From Arthrobacter sp. UNC362MFTsu5.1 (GTDB lineage Bacteria > Actinomycetota > Actinomycetes > Actinomycetales > Micrococcaceae), in assembly GCF_000685965.1 (NCBI RefSeq), contig NZ_JMLE01000004.1:62001-126000 (forward strand): DNA of 64,000 bases, in the 5' to 3' direction. The position numbers and the translations under genes were made by a program. The notes beneath the pieces are model-generated. The model did not search any database. It saw only the letters and a program-made list of their open reading frames with translations, and was not told where the DNA came from. Shown piece after piece: positions 1-10,711 of this stretch (the first letter of the stretch is position 1; every line of letters begins with the position of its first letter).

Positions 1-195
1 GCCGGCATCCTCCAGCACGGTCCCGCCGGCGGCCGGGAGGGCCGTGGCCTTCCACGCCGGGACGTCAGCGTTCTCGATGGACACGGCCGGGGAGCAGGCC
101 GAGGCGGCCACCACGAGGCTGGCGCCGAGGGCCGCCGTGCCGACGACGCGCCTCAGCGCAGACAGCCGCCGGGGCCCGGTTGAACGTGAAAACAT
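1..195 (-). CDS. N-terminus of a putative lipoprotein (partial, runs off the left edge)
   Basis: Reading leftwards from an ATG at 195 gives 65 open codons to the window edge. The protein starts MFSRSTGPRRLSALRRVVG, followed by a hydrophobic stretch and VVAASAC. This is a positively charged n-region, an h-region and a lipobox with Cys near residue 34, so it is a lipoprotein signal peptide of an exported protein. A GGAGG lies only 1 nt before the ATG, unusually close, so the start is provisional. The mature part is too short to assign a function. It shares its direction with the ligase gene to its right but is separated from it by a terminator hairpin. Confidence 0.6.
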   Translation of the reverse strand, partial: MFSRSTGPRRLSALRRVVGTAALGASLVVAASACSPAVSIENADVPAWKATALPAAGGTVLEDAG

Positions 196-218
196 ACCTC
201 CAACTTACCTGTTGAAAA

Positions 219-256
219 GGGCTGGTCCGGACCCCGGCCGGGGCCCGGACCAGCCC
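219..256 (-). terminator. Rho-independent terminator after the PheS-like ligase gene
   Basis: A perfect 12-bp stem (GGGCTGGTCCGG / CCGGACCAGCCC) encloses a 14-nt loop. On the minus strand it is followed by CCTTTTC. It lies 10 nt past the stop codon of the ligase gene and separates it from the lipoprotein gene. Confidence 0.75.
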
Positions 257-266
257 CGGGGAAGGC

Positions 267-1424
267 CTACCCGGCGATCAGCTCCTGCACTTTTCCCCGG
301 TGGAGCGCAACATACACCCGGTCCCGCAGCCGGTTCGCCTGCTCATCGGTCAGCGTCCGGTCGAGCGGCTGGAGCACCAGCCGGAGCAGGACATTGACGT
401 CGCCCGGTCCCATGCGGAGGCGGTCGACGGCGGCAGGCGGCAGCTCCGCCGTCGGCGTCACCGCTTTGATCTCCAGGGCTGCAAGGACATCGGCCTCCGT
501 GCCAAGGGCGGAGCGTGCCCGGTCGCCCAGCAGCTCGACGTCGGCCTCGGCCGGGCCCGTGAGCACCAGCGAGAGATCCCGGCGGACTGCCGGCATGAGT
601 GAAACCGGACGGTAGGGCGCCAGGTCCAGCAGCTGCGCCTGGATCTCCGGATTTTCCGAACGGAGCAGCCGGATGTCATCCATGCCCTTGCGCAGCATGA
701 GGGCCCTGTCCAGCCCCATGCCCAAGGCCAGCCCGGCCCACCTCCTGGGATCCAGCCCCGCGCTGCGCAGCACGGGCGCAGCCACCAGGCCGCACTCGGC
801 GAGTTCCAGCCATTCGCTGCGGCCGTCCGGCAGGGCGACCAACACGTCCAGCTGCCGGCCAGCCGCCGTATAGCTGTGCGTGGCCGGGGTGGCCCGCCAC
901 TGCACGCCGGGGTGCTCAGCCGCCGGAAGAACGGCTTCAACAACTGCCGCCATCATCGCTTGCAGATCAGCCGGCCCCAGCAGCCCGCGCGCCTTGATGC
1001 GCCACAGATCAACCTGGTGCGGCGCACCCACGTGCGTGCGGTCAATGGCGTCCCGGCGGTAGACCAGCCCCGGCAGCACATGCAGCCGGTCGTAGCGGCC
1101 CTGCTCGCCGCGGAGTGAGTCGAGGAGCGCCGGGATCCCCGCTGACGTGTGGCTCCGCAGCATTACGGTGGGGCTGACATGGCGCGAATACCGGGAGTCC
1201 CGGGTCACGTCCCCTGGCGCATAGCCCAGCCTGTCGTAGTTGTCCGCGGTGGCCACCAGCGGATTGAGCCGGTGGGTTTCGGTCGGGATATCCCAACACC
1301 GTTGCAGCGCGGTGACCACGTCCGCCAGCAGCCGCTGCATGGCGTGCGCTCCGGCGCCGGGGTCAGTCAGGTCGCGCAGGGCGAGTGCGGAATTGAGTTC
1401 TGTCAGGGAGAGATAGTTCTTCAT
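267..1424 (-). CDS. Stand-alone PheS-like ligase with C-terminal FDX-ACB domain (SrmL-like)
   Basis: This 385-aa class II aminoacyl-tRNA-synthetase-fold protein resembles the alpha subunit of phenylalanyl-tRNA synthetase. Visible are LRSHTSAGIP, the motif 2 region YRRDAIDRTHVGAPHQVD, and the motif 3 region GLALGMGLDRALMLRKGMDD. The last ~95 residues begin YRPVSLMPAVRRDLSLVL and match the FDX-ACB anticodon-binding domain normally at the end of PheT. Catalytic core plus FDX-ACB in one chain is the layout of mitochondrial PheRS, and no pheT is adjacent. I recall an actinobacterial family annotated as 'PheS-related mystery ligase SrmL' with this appearance; the substrate is unknown to me. The ATG at 1424 has AAAGGA 6 nt upstream. 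A longer ATG start at 1478 lacks such support. A short upstream ORF at 1503-1574 may be its leader. Confidence 0.8.
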   Translation of the reverse strand: MKNYLSLTELNSALALRDLTDPGAGAHAMQRLLADVVTALQRCWDIPTETHRLNPLVATADNYDRLGYAPGDVTRDSRYSRHVSPTVMLRSHTSAGIPALLDSLRGEQGRYDRLHVLPGLVYRRDAIDRTHVGAPHQVDLWRIKARGLLGPADLQAMMAAVVEAVLPAAEHPGVQWRATPATHSYTAAGRQLDVLVALPDGRSEWLELAECGLVAAPVLRSAGLDPRRWAGLALGMGLDRALMLRKGMDDIRLLRSENPEIQAQLLDLAPYRPVSLMPAVRRDLSLVLTGPAEADVELLGDRARSALGTEADVLAALEIKAVTPTAELPPAAVDRLRMGPGDVNVLLRLVLQPLDRTLTDEQANRLRDRVYVALHRGKVQELIAG

Positions 1425-1502
1425 GGGGGTCCTTTGGGGCAGCTTTGGGACGGGAGGAATCACCCTCAGCCGCTGCACCGGACGGACCCCGGCGGCCGCA
1501 GA

Positions 1503-1574
1503 TTATGCGCGCAACAAGAAGCCCGTGCGGCCGGGAAGCGGCCGAGGGCTGATAAATCGTTGCTGCAGATGCAT
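1503..1574 (-). CDS. Possible 23-residue leader peptide upstream of the PheS-like ligase
   Basis: An ATG-TAA frame encodes MHLQQRFISPRPLPGRTGF followed by LLRA, 78 nt before the ligase start and on the same strand. Its central DNA can form a GC-rich hairpin (GGCCG / CGGCC around 1527-1546), as expected for an attenuator. There is no good Shine-Dalgarno. A longer frame from an ATG at 1582 is also open and Cys-rich. It may simply be untranslated leader. I list it because the 230-nt gap holds no other gene and an amino-acid-linked ligase is a plausible target of attenuation. Confidence 0.3.
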   Translation of the reverse strand: MHLQQRFISPRPLPGRTGFLLRA

Positions 1575-1655
1575 AGGACCATGGTGCCCCGGAACCAGCC
1601 CGGGCCGCAACCAACTCATGCGGGCCAGCCTCTGCGGGGCGTTGCCGTGGCGCTG

Positions 1656-2834
1656 TTACACCAGCTCGTCGAGGCGGCGCCAGAACGCAGCCCTGATGGC
1701 CTTCCGGATGTCCTGGAGGTCCGTCTTCGCTTCGCCGATCTTCGCGGCACAGTCCTTGATCAGGACCCGGTCAATCGTCGGCGGGAGCAGCGGACGCTCT
1801 GCGAGGAGTTCGTTGAGTTCCCGCTGGCTGACGCTGCCGTGCCAGTTGTCCGCGAGGCTGACTGCCACCGCTTCGGCGCTCTCCACCAGGTCGAACCACG
1901 GGCTCTGGGCAGCGGGGGCACCTGTTGCGGTGGAATACACCGGTTCGCGGCGCACCATACCGGCTGCCGGGACCGGCCGCAGGTCCTGCGGTGCCCGCCG
2001 TGGGCCCGGCGTCGGCACCGGGCGGCCGGGGGTGCCTGCCGGGCTGGCAGCAGCGGACACGGAATCATCGGCGGGCTCGGCGCCGGCGGGAGGCCCGGCA
2101 GCCTCGGGACCCGAGGCCGTGGCAGCGCCTGCTTCCGGCCCCGCGGGACTGAAGGCCGGCAAAACACCCGGCCCCGGAACCGGCCTCGTACCGGGAGCAT
2201 GGCCCGCGCCGTTGCTTGAAACACCGTTGCCCAGGCTGGCGCCGGCCGGCGCAGCAGCCTGGGCGGCAGCCTCCGCCACCGGCGCCGACTTCGCAAAGCA
2301 GCGGTCCAAGAGCGACTGCGGCAGGGTGGCGATGTCGTCTACCTGAAGCGCCAGATGCTCGGCCACTGCCGTGACGCCAAGCCGGTGGCCCTGGTTTTCA
2401 ATCCCCAGCAGCACCACTTTCATGCCGAGGTCCTGGGCTGCTTCCACCGCTTCGGCAAGGTCGTCGTCGCCGGACAACAGGTAGGCGACGTCGGCCGAAC
2501 GGTTCCGCGCAACTCCCACGAGGTCCAGGCCGAGCTTGAGGTCCACACCCTTCTGCTCGCCGTTATAAGACATCCGGCCCAACCGGACCTTGACCCCCGG
2601 CAGCAGGCCGATCCGCTTGTGTTCGTCGCTGAACACTCCGTCCTTGGCCGCGTCATACCAGTACATCCTCAGCAGATCCCGGCTGTCGCGCTCGCTGACA
2701 AATTCCTGGATGCCGTCCACAAGGTTCTTGTACTGGACCGAAAATGCTGAACGCAGCGAGTTCCCGGTGACCCGCAGCCCGCCCGTGGCCAGGAGGAAAC
2801 CTGCGTCAACGAAGATCACACTTTTGCGGCTCAT
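1656..2834 (-). CDS. NYN-domain (PIN-like) protein with long Ala/Pro linker
   Basis: About 392 aa. The N-terminal ~190 residues form a NYN/DUF88 (LabA-like) domain: the first strand is SVIFVDAGFL with Asp10, followed by YWYDAAKDG, GVDLKLGLDL and LLSGDDDLAEA, the acidic positions that bind metal in PIN-like RNases. A low-complexity Ala/Pro/Gly linker of ~110 residues follows. The C-terminal ~85 residues (PWFDLVESAEAVAVSLADNW onward) are helical and could be an OST-HTH/LOTUS-like module, which often accompanies NYN domains; I could not confirm this. The start is uncertain: ATG 2834 fits the domain, ATG 2846 is an alternative, and neither has a strong Shine-Dalgarno. It diverges from the methyltransferase gene. 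Confidence 0.75.
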   Translation of the reverse strand: MSRKSVIFVDAGFLLATGGLRVTGNSLRSAFSVQYKNLVDGIQEFVSERDSRDLLRMYWYDAAKDGVFSDEHKRIGLLPGVKVRLGRMSYNGEQKGVDLKLGLDLVGVARNRSADVAYLLSGDDDLAEAVEAAQDLGMKVVLLGIENQGHRLGVTAVAEHLALQVDDIATLPQSLLDRCFAKSAPVAEAAAQAAAPAGASLGNGVSSNGAGHAPGTRPVPGPGVLPAFSPAGPEAGAATASGPEAAGPPAGAEPADDSVSAAASPAGTPGRPVPTPGPRRAPQDLRPVPAAGMVRREPVYSTATGAPAAQSPWFDLVESAEAVAVSLADNWHGSVSQRELNELLAERPLLPPTIDRVLIKDCAAKIGEAKTDLQDIRKAIRAAFWRRLDELV

Positions 2835-2960
2835 GCTCAGAAGCATAGGTGGTGCTGCCGACAATCCCGCCGAAGGCGGACTGATCCCAGTGAATCGGCC
2901 CGGCGACCCCGGGTGTGGGAACTCCGGCAAGCGCAGGCCGGCGGGCGCATCCCGGAACCA

Positions 2961-2972
2961 TAGACTTGCTCA
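2961..2972 (+). promoter_or_regulatory. Leaderless promoter -10 of the methyltransferase gene
   Basis: TAGACT at 2961-2966 is followed by 6 nt and then the GTG start at 2973, with no Shine-Dalgarno. This is the standard actinobacterial leaderless arrangement. No convincing -35 is visible. Confidence 0.6.
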
Positions 2973-4655
2973 GTGACTGAAACAGCTATGCACTTCACGT
3001 CCGGCAACACTCCCGACGCCCCTCGCAGCGACCTCCCGGAGCTGCTGTCCGCCCTCGCCGCGGACCTGCGCGGCATCGGGTACACGGTCGACGGAGTCGC
3101 CGCGCTGCTCGGCGAATCCGCTTACTCTGCGCTCGGCCGGGACCAGCTCATCCCGTCGCTGATCGCCACAGAAGCCGCCGCGAAAGGTGACCCCGACGCA
3201 GCGGCGCTCGCCGCCGTCGTACGCCTGTGGCTCCTGGCCGTGCCCCAGCATGCTGAAGTGCTCGACGCCGCCCTCCCGGGGATCCGCACCGAGGGCCTCC
3301 TCACGCTGGGGCTCGTCGAACCGTCCGCGGCGGAGGAGACCGGCACGGATTCCGCTTCGGGAACCGTCAGGGCAAAGGCTGACCTCCGGCCGTACGGCTG
3401 GAGCGGCAATGCCGCGGCGGGTGCGGACGAAACCGACGCGGACAATGGCGGCGGGGCCGAGCTGTGGGTGGCCAGCGACCTCGCGGCGCATCAGCAGCCC
3501 GGCGTCCTGCGCCACGACCATGTGCTGGGCATCGGGCAGGCCTCCACCACGCTGGTGCAGACCACCATCCGCCGGCAGGTTTCCAAAGCCCTGGATCTGG
3601 GCACCGGCTGCGGCATCCAGACCTTCCACCTCCTGCAACACGCGGACCACGTGACAGCTACGGACATCTCGGCACGGGCCCTTGCCTTCACCCGGTTCAA
3701 CCTGCTCCTCAACGCCGAAGCACTGCGCATCGACCCCGCCAGGCCGGAGGACCGGATAAGCCTGCGCCTGGGTTCGCTGCTGGAACCCGTGGCCGGCGAA
3801 ACCTTCGACCTGGTGGTGTCCAATCCGCCGTTCGTGATCACGCCCCGGAGCCTGGGAGAGGCCGCCGCGGACCAATTCACCTACCGCGACGGCGGGCTGC
3901 CCGGAGACGACATTGTTGCGTCGCTGGTCCGCGAACTGCCGTCCGTCCTGGCCCCGGCCGGAACAGCCCAGCTCCTGGGCAACTGGGAGGTCACGGCGGG
4001 GACCGCCTGGCAGGAAAGGCCGCAAAGCTGGGCCGGACCGGACGTGGACGCCTGGTTCATCCAGCGCGAGCTCGTGGGCCCGGAACAGTACGCCGAAACG
4101 TGGCTGCGGGACGCCTCCGAGTCCCGCGACCGGCAGCACTACCAGGACGCCTACGCCGCCTACCTGGACGACTTTGCCTCACGCAACGTGGCCGGGATCG
4201 GCTTCGGCATGATCTTCCTCCGGCGCCCCGCCGCGGGCGTCCGGCCGGTCATCAGCCGCTTCGAGGAAATCACCTATCCCATCGAGCAGCCCATTGGCCC
4301 GTGCCTGGGCGCAGCGGTGGAGCGGGCGGACTGGGTGGCCGCGAACAATCTTGCCGCCACCCACCTGCTGGTGGCGGAGGACGTCACGGAGGAGCGCCAC
4401 CAGCGGCCCGGTGCGGAACACCCCGGCGTGATCCTGTTGCGCCAGGGCTCGGGGCTTCGGCGCACCAACCTGCTCAGTACTGAGCTTGCCGGCTTCGTGT
4501 CAGCGTGCGACGGTGATCTGTCCGTCGGGCAGATCACCGGTGCCCTTGAAGCGCTGCTGGGCGGGGGCGACGGGTTCGACGGCGAAACGTTCCGGAACGG
4601 GCTCCTCGCCGAAGTCCGGAACCTGGTCCTCGACGGGTTCCTCCTGCCGGCCTGA
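2973..4655 (+). CDS. Class I SAM-dependent methyltransferase (PrmC/RsmC-like core, DUF7059-type N-domain)
   Basis: 560 aa. The centre carries the SAM motif ALDLGTGCGIQTFHLL, the acidic strand end TATDIS and the catalytic VSNPPFVI, so it belongs to the NPPF group that methylates N or amide groups in RNA or protein. The first ~150 residues match the N-terminal domain of actinobacterial DUF7059 methyltransferases, and the last ~150 are a family-specific extension. The exact target (23S/16S rRNA base or protein glutamine) cannot be told from sequence. GTG 2973 is a leaderless start. The last 156 nt lie opposite the end of the convergent MFS gene, so both C-termini share the same DNA. Confidence 0.8.
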   Translation: MTETAMHFTSGNTPDAPRSDLPELLSALAADLRGIGYTVDGVAALLGESAYSALGRDQLIPSLIATEAAAKGDPDAAALAAVVRLWLLAVPQHAEVLDAALPGIRTEGLLTLGLVEPSAAEETGTDSASGTVRAKADLRPYGWSGNAAAGADETDADNGGGAELWVASDLAAHQQPGVLRHDHVLGIGQASTTLVQTTIRRQVSKALDLGTGCGIQTFHLLQHADHVTATDISARALAFTRFNLLLNAEALRIDPARPEDRISLRLGSLLEPVAGETFDLVVSNPPFVITPRSLGEAAADQFTYRDGGLPGDDIVASLVRELPSVLAPAGTAQLLGNWEVTAGTAWQERPQSWAGPDVDAWFIQRELVGPEQYAETWLRDASESRDRQHYQDAYAAYLDDFASRNVAGIGFGMIFLRRPAAGVRPVISRFEEITYPIEQPIGPCLGAAVERADWVAANNLAATHLLVAEDVTEERHQRPGAEHPGVILLRQGSGLRRTNLLSTELAGFVSACDGDLSVGQITGALEALLGGGDGFDGETFRNGLLAEVRNLVLDGFLLPA

Positions 4656-5951
4656 ACCGGACACGGCGGGCGGTTCCGCCGGACCGTCCGGGTCTGAACC
4701 GAAGCGCCACAGAACAGTAATCGCGATGGCCAGCGACACCAGCGCGCCGATGCCGCCGACCAGCAGGAAGGCGGCCCGGACCGGCAGCAGGACGCCGAGT
4801 AGGCCCCCGAACGCCAACGCCACCACGGTGATGGCGCGGGTCAGGCCGCCGATCATGGACATCGCCTGCCCGCGGCCTTCCTCGGGCATCCGAAGGATGA
4901 CGATCGCTCCGAAGCAGGCGTTGAGGACACCGCAGAAGACTCCCATCCCGGTGTAGGCCACGAACATCAGCTCCACGGTGGGCACCAGCCCGATGACCGC
5001 GAGTACCGTGGACGTCAGCGCCATGGACCCCAGGAGGACGCGGAGCCTGACCGGGGCTGATGTGATGCGGGCGGCGAGAACGGCTCCGGCGGCCATTCCC
5101 AGGGCAAAAGAGGCCACGAGCAGGCCGTATTGCGTTTCGGACGCGCCCATCTCGCCCCGGACGAGGAAAACTTCAAGGACGTTGGTTGCTTCCCCCACGG
5201 CAATAAAGAACAGTGCGCCGAGCACCAGGGCCCACACCAGGCTGTCCCGCCGGATAAGCCGGAGCCCGTCCATCAAAGCGGGCAGCTTCCTGCCGGCTCG
5301 TTCGGCGGAGGTGCCCCTCCGGGTCCGGATCAGGAACGCGCCCACTCCCATCAGGACGTAGAGGGCGCTTGCCACGGAAAACACCAGCAGCGAACCGCCC
5401 CACCCACTAAGCACTCCGCCTGCCGCAGGCCCTGCCATTCCCGCGATCATGATGGTTGCCTGCATGGTTCCCACGGCCCTGGGTGTCCGCTCTTCCCCGA
5501 CAATGCGGGGCAGCAGGGCCTGAAACGTCGGGCCGGCCACGGCCTGGCAGGCGTTCAGCAGGAACGTGAGGGCGAAGAGCACGGGAATGTAGTTTTCCAG
5601 GTAGTGCATGCTTAGGCCCATGCCTGCAATGGCTGCGGCACTTCCGGCGGAGGCCGCCGTCGCGATTGTCCGGGAATCCCTCGTGTCAGCGAGCCGCCCG
5701 GCCCAGGGGGCAAGGATCACCAGCGGCAGGGCCGAGCACAGCAGGTAGGCGGCCACGAGCCAGGAGCCCGCGAGCGTGACGGTGCCGGCCGCGGTCAGTG
5801 CCTGCAGATGCAGCATTACGCTGACCACCACGGCACCCATGCCGGTGGCAGCCAGGAACCGGGCACTGCTTGCCAACAGGAAGTCCCGGTTTCGCCAAAG
5901 CGCTGGATTTACTTGTATTAAGGCAGGCGATCTCCCGGCCATGTCCCCCAT
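4500..5951 (-). CDS. Major facilitator superfamily transporter
   Basis: 483 aa with about 12 predicted membrane helices and the MFS loop motif GRLADTRDSRT after helix 2, so a proton-driven transporter, possibly for drug efflux. A hydrophilic tail of ~50 residues (from GSDPDGPAEP to the end) is encoded almost entirely on the strand opposite the methyltransferase 3' end. ATG 5951 is chosen because a TTGACA-18-TAGTTT promoter ends 7 nt before it (leaderless); an internal ATG at 5942 is possible. It diverges from an ArsR-type regulator gene, the usual partner of such exporters. The substrate is unknown. Confidence 0.85.
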   Translation of the reverse strand: MGDMAGRSPALIQVNPALWRNRDFLLASSARFLAATGMGAVVVSVMLHLQALTAAGTVTLAGSWLVAAYLLCSALPLVILAPWAGRLADTRDSRTIATAASAGSAAAIAGMGLSMHYLENYIPVLFALTFLLNACQAVAGPTFQALLPRIVGEERTPRAVGTMQATIMIAGMAGPAAGGVLSGWGGSLLVFSVASALYVLMGVGAFLIRTRRGTSAERAGRKLPALMDGLRLIRRDSLVWALVLGALFFIAVGEATNVLEVFLVRGEMGASETQYGLLVASFALGMAAGAVLAARITSAPVRLRVLLGSMALTSTVLAVIGLVPTVELMFVAYTGMGVFCGVLNACFGAIVILRMPEEGRGQAMSMIGGLTRAITVVALAFGGLLGVLLPVRAAFLLVGGIGALVSLAIAITVLWRFGSDPDGPAEPPAVSGSGRQEEPVEDQVPDFGEEPVPERFAVEPVAPAQQRFKGTGDLPDGQITVAR

Positions 5952-5958
5952 GTCCGCG

Positions 5959-5988
5959 AAACTACTCCCCGGTGCGATGGAATGTCAA
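5959..5988 (-). promoter_or_regulatory. Leaderless sigma70 promoter of the MFS gene
   Basis: On the minus strand TTGACA (5983-5988), an 18-nt spacer and TAGTTT (5959-5964) end 7 nt before ATG 5951. It lies back-to-back with the regulator promoter at 6019-6024, so a repressor bound between them could control both. Confidence 0.7.
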
Positions 5989-6018
5989 GCGTTTCTTTCA
6001 GAGTTGGCTGATCGCCGA

Positions 6019-6030
6019 TAGAATGGAGTC
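6019..6030 (+). promoter_or_regulatory. Leaderless -10 of the ArsR-type regulator
   Basis: TAGAAT at 6019-6024 followed by 6 nt and GTG 6031. No Shine-Dalgarno is present and the -35 is weak. Confidence 0.6.
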
Positions 6031-6666
6031 GTGAATGCAGAAACTCCAGAAACGGAGCCGGCCGCACAAGAGGGTGCCAAACGCAGGGCACGGCCGGAAA
6101 AGAAGGTGGAGATCACCGACCCGAAGGCCATCCGCGCGCTGGCCCATGCGGCACGGCTGGAAGTGATCTCGGAACTGTATTCCACGCAGGTCAGCCGGAC
6201 GGCGACGGAGCTTGCCGCGCAGACCGGCCTGACGCCGAGCGCCATGAGCTACCACCTGCGGGCCTTGCAGAAATGGGGAATCGTGGAGCCGGCCGCCACT
6301 GCCGGCGACGCCAGGGAACGCCGGTGGCGGGCCGCCGGAACGGACTTCACCATCAATTCAGGCGGGGGAGTGGCCAGCCCCGAGTTTGCCGTCCTCGACC
6401 TGGAGCTGGATGCCTTCCGGCGCAGGGTCAACGCCTACGCCAAGGTCCGTGACGAACGCCGGAAGAACAGCGAATCGACCGAGGCGCCCGGTGTCGTGGT
6501 GCTCTCCAGCAACCTGCTGTACCTGACACCGGCGCAGCGCTCCGAGCTCACCGCCAAGGTGTTCGGGCTGCTCAAGGATTACGAGCTCGAAGACCCGGAC
6601 CAAGTTCCCCACGGCGCCGAGAGAATGGCCACGATGTGGTCCATGATTCCTGACGACCGTAAGTGA
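6031..6666 (+). CDS. ArsR-type winged-helix regulator
   Basis: 211 aa. Residues ~30-105 form a winged helix: KAIRALAHAARLEVISELY, then TATELAAQTGLTPSAMSYHLRAL as the recognition helix, then a wing with RERRWRAA. The C-terminal half is helical and lacks the metal-binding Cys/His pattern of ArsR/SmtB metal sensors, so it probably senses an organic ligand. The divergent MFS gene is the likely target, and autoregulation is expected because the two promoters face each other across 79 nt. Confidence 0.8.
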   Translation: MNAETPETEPAAQEGAKRRARPEKKVEITDPKAIRALAHAARLEVISELYSTQVSRTATELAAQTGLTPSAMSYHLRALQKWGIVEPAATAGDARERRWRAAGTDFTINSGGGVASPEFAVLDLELDAFRRRVNAYAKVRDERRKNSESTEAPGVVVLSSNLLYLTPAQRSELTAKVFGLLKDYELEDPDQVPHGAERMATMWSMIPDDRK

Positions 6667-6773
6667 TGCCCGGCACCCGTTTTCCACATGAATGCGCATC
6701 ATCCTTCAAAATATGGTGAACTAGGCGAGTATGGGCTCATCTGCCCGAGCCAACCTTTTTCTGTAGGAGCACC

Positions 6774-9509
<2,736 letters not shown>

Positions 9510-9529
9510 GGGCCCTTCCGCCCGAGACG

Positions 9530-9583
9530 GTGGGTGCGGGCCGTGGACTGCGTTCCGAAACGCAGCCCACGGCCCGCACCCAC
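9530..9583 (+). repeat. 54-nt palindromic element, copy 1 (downstream of topA)
   Basis: Arms of 25 nt with one mismatch and a 4-nt centre. The outer arms are GTGGGTGCGGGCC and its complement; the core is GTTCCGAAAC. It is 48/54 identical to the element at 10712-10765, in the same orientation. It may act as the topA terminator, although there is no T-run. Confidence 0.85.
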
Positions 9584-9651
9584 GTCCTGGGTTCTCCACA
9601 TGGCCCGGCGCCGTGCTTCCGCGCTTCCCGACGCCAGTGGAGGCTGGTGCA

Positions 9652-10707
9652 ATGAACAATCAGGGAATGCCCCAGCCGCGTGAAGCCACAGATCCGCTCG
9701 CTAACATCTGGGCGGAGGCCACGCCGTTCCCCTCCATCGCGTCCGCTCGCGTCATGCCCACGGGCCCCGTGAGCAGTGCCGCCGTCGTACCCGGGAGTCT
9801 GCTACCGGCCGGCGACGTCATGTGGCGGACGGAAGAGCTGCTGGCCCAGGGTCTCAGCAAACGGCGCATCAGCGAGCACCTCCTTGCTGGCGTCCTCGTC
9901 CGAGTACGCACTGGCATCATGGCCCGCGGCAGCTACTGGAATGCCCTTTCTGACGGTGACCGGGGGCGTGCGCGGCTCGTCGCCTACAGCAAGCGGACCC
10001 TGCCGGCGACGGCCGACGGCCTGACGTTCAGCCACACGTCCGCCGCCCGGTTGCACCGCCTGTATCTGTGGCGGGCCGACCAACTGATTCACGTGACCAT
10101 TCCCTACCACGCGGCCCGGGGTTCCCACGCTGCCGATGTCAGGGCGCATTCAGCTCATATCCTGGACAGCGACCGCATCGAGGTAGGCGGTCTGCCAGTA
10201 ACGTCATTGGACCGAACGGTGTTGGACTGCGCCCGGATGCTCAGCTACCGGCAGGCACTGATCCTCCTCGACCACGGGCTACGGAGCGGAGCGGATCGGC
10301 ACTGGCTGGAATCGGAGTGCACCCGGCTGGCCGGGGTCCGGGGCGTGGCCGGCCTCCGCCGGGCGCTGGCTTTTGCGGACCCACTGTCCGAGTCGCCCGG
10401 CGAGTCGTTGACCAGGGACGTCATTGCGCGGTTGACGTTTCCTGCCCCTGTGCTCCAGTTTCCGGTGCAAACAGCCCGTGGTACCTACCGGTTCGACTTC
10501 GCATGGCCGGAACTCCGCGCCGCTTTGGAATTCGATGGGAAGTCAAAGTACTTCGATTACAAACCGACAGCCCAAGTGATTTATGAGGAGCGGGAACGGG
10601 AGAAGCTGTTGACCGAGCAGGGGTGGCGGATCCTGCGCATTGGCTGGAAGGACCTGTTCGACGAGCGGGGCATGAAAGTGCGGCTGCTGCGGCTCCTGCG
10701 TGGCTGA
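9652..10707 (+). CDS. AbiEi-like / DUF559-type protein with PD-(D/E)XK nuclease signature
   Basis: 351 aa. Residues ~55-200 resemble the AbiEi-type antitoxin region common in actinobacterial DUF559 proteins (a short helix-turn-helix with EELLAQGLSKRRISEHLLAG, then a long mixed domain). Residues ~275-345 look like a Vsr-type endonuclease fold: Asp282 in RFDFAWPE, then ALEFDGKSKY with Glu293, Asp295 and Lys297, then GWRILRIGWKDL. Whether it cuts DNA is unknown. ATG 9652 has GGAGG 8 nt upstream. The gene is flanked on both sides by copies of the same 54-nt palindrome, which is why it deserves attention. No toxin gene lies beside it. Confidence 0.65.
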   Translation: MNNQGMPQPREATDPLANIWAEATPFPSIASARVMPTGPVSSAAVVPGSLLPAGDVMWRTEELLAQGLSKRRISEHLLAGVLVRVRTGIMARGSYWNALSDGDRGRARLVAYSKRTLPATADGLTFSHTSAARLHRLYLWRADQLIHVTIPYHAARGSHAADVRAHSAHILDSDRIEVGGLPVTSLDRTVLDCARMLSYRQALILLDHGLRSGADRHWLESECTRLAGVRGVAGLRRALAFADPLSESPGESLTRDVIARLTFPAPVLQFPVQTARGTYRFDFAWPELRAALEFDGKSKYFDYKPTAQVIYEEREREKLLTEQGWRILRIGWKDLFDERGMKVRLLRLLRG

Positions 10708-10711
10708 GGCC

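Noticed and set aside
267-1424. Normal phenylalanyl-tRNA synthetase alpha subunit
   Set aside because: It carries its own FDX-ACB domain and lacks an adjacent pheT, and its sequence departs from PheS outside motifs 2 and 3.
9652-10707. Abortive-infection (AbiE) toxin-antitoxin system
   Set aside because: Only an AbiEi-like region is present; there is no AbiEii nucleotidyltransferase toxin gene next to it.
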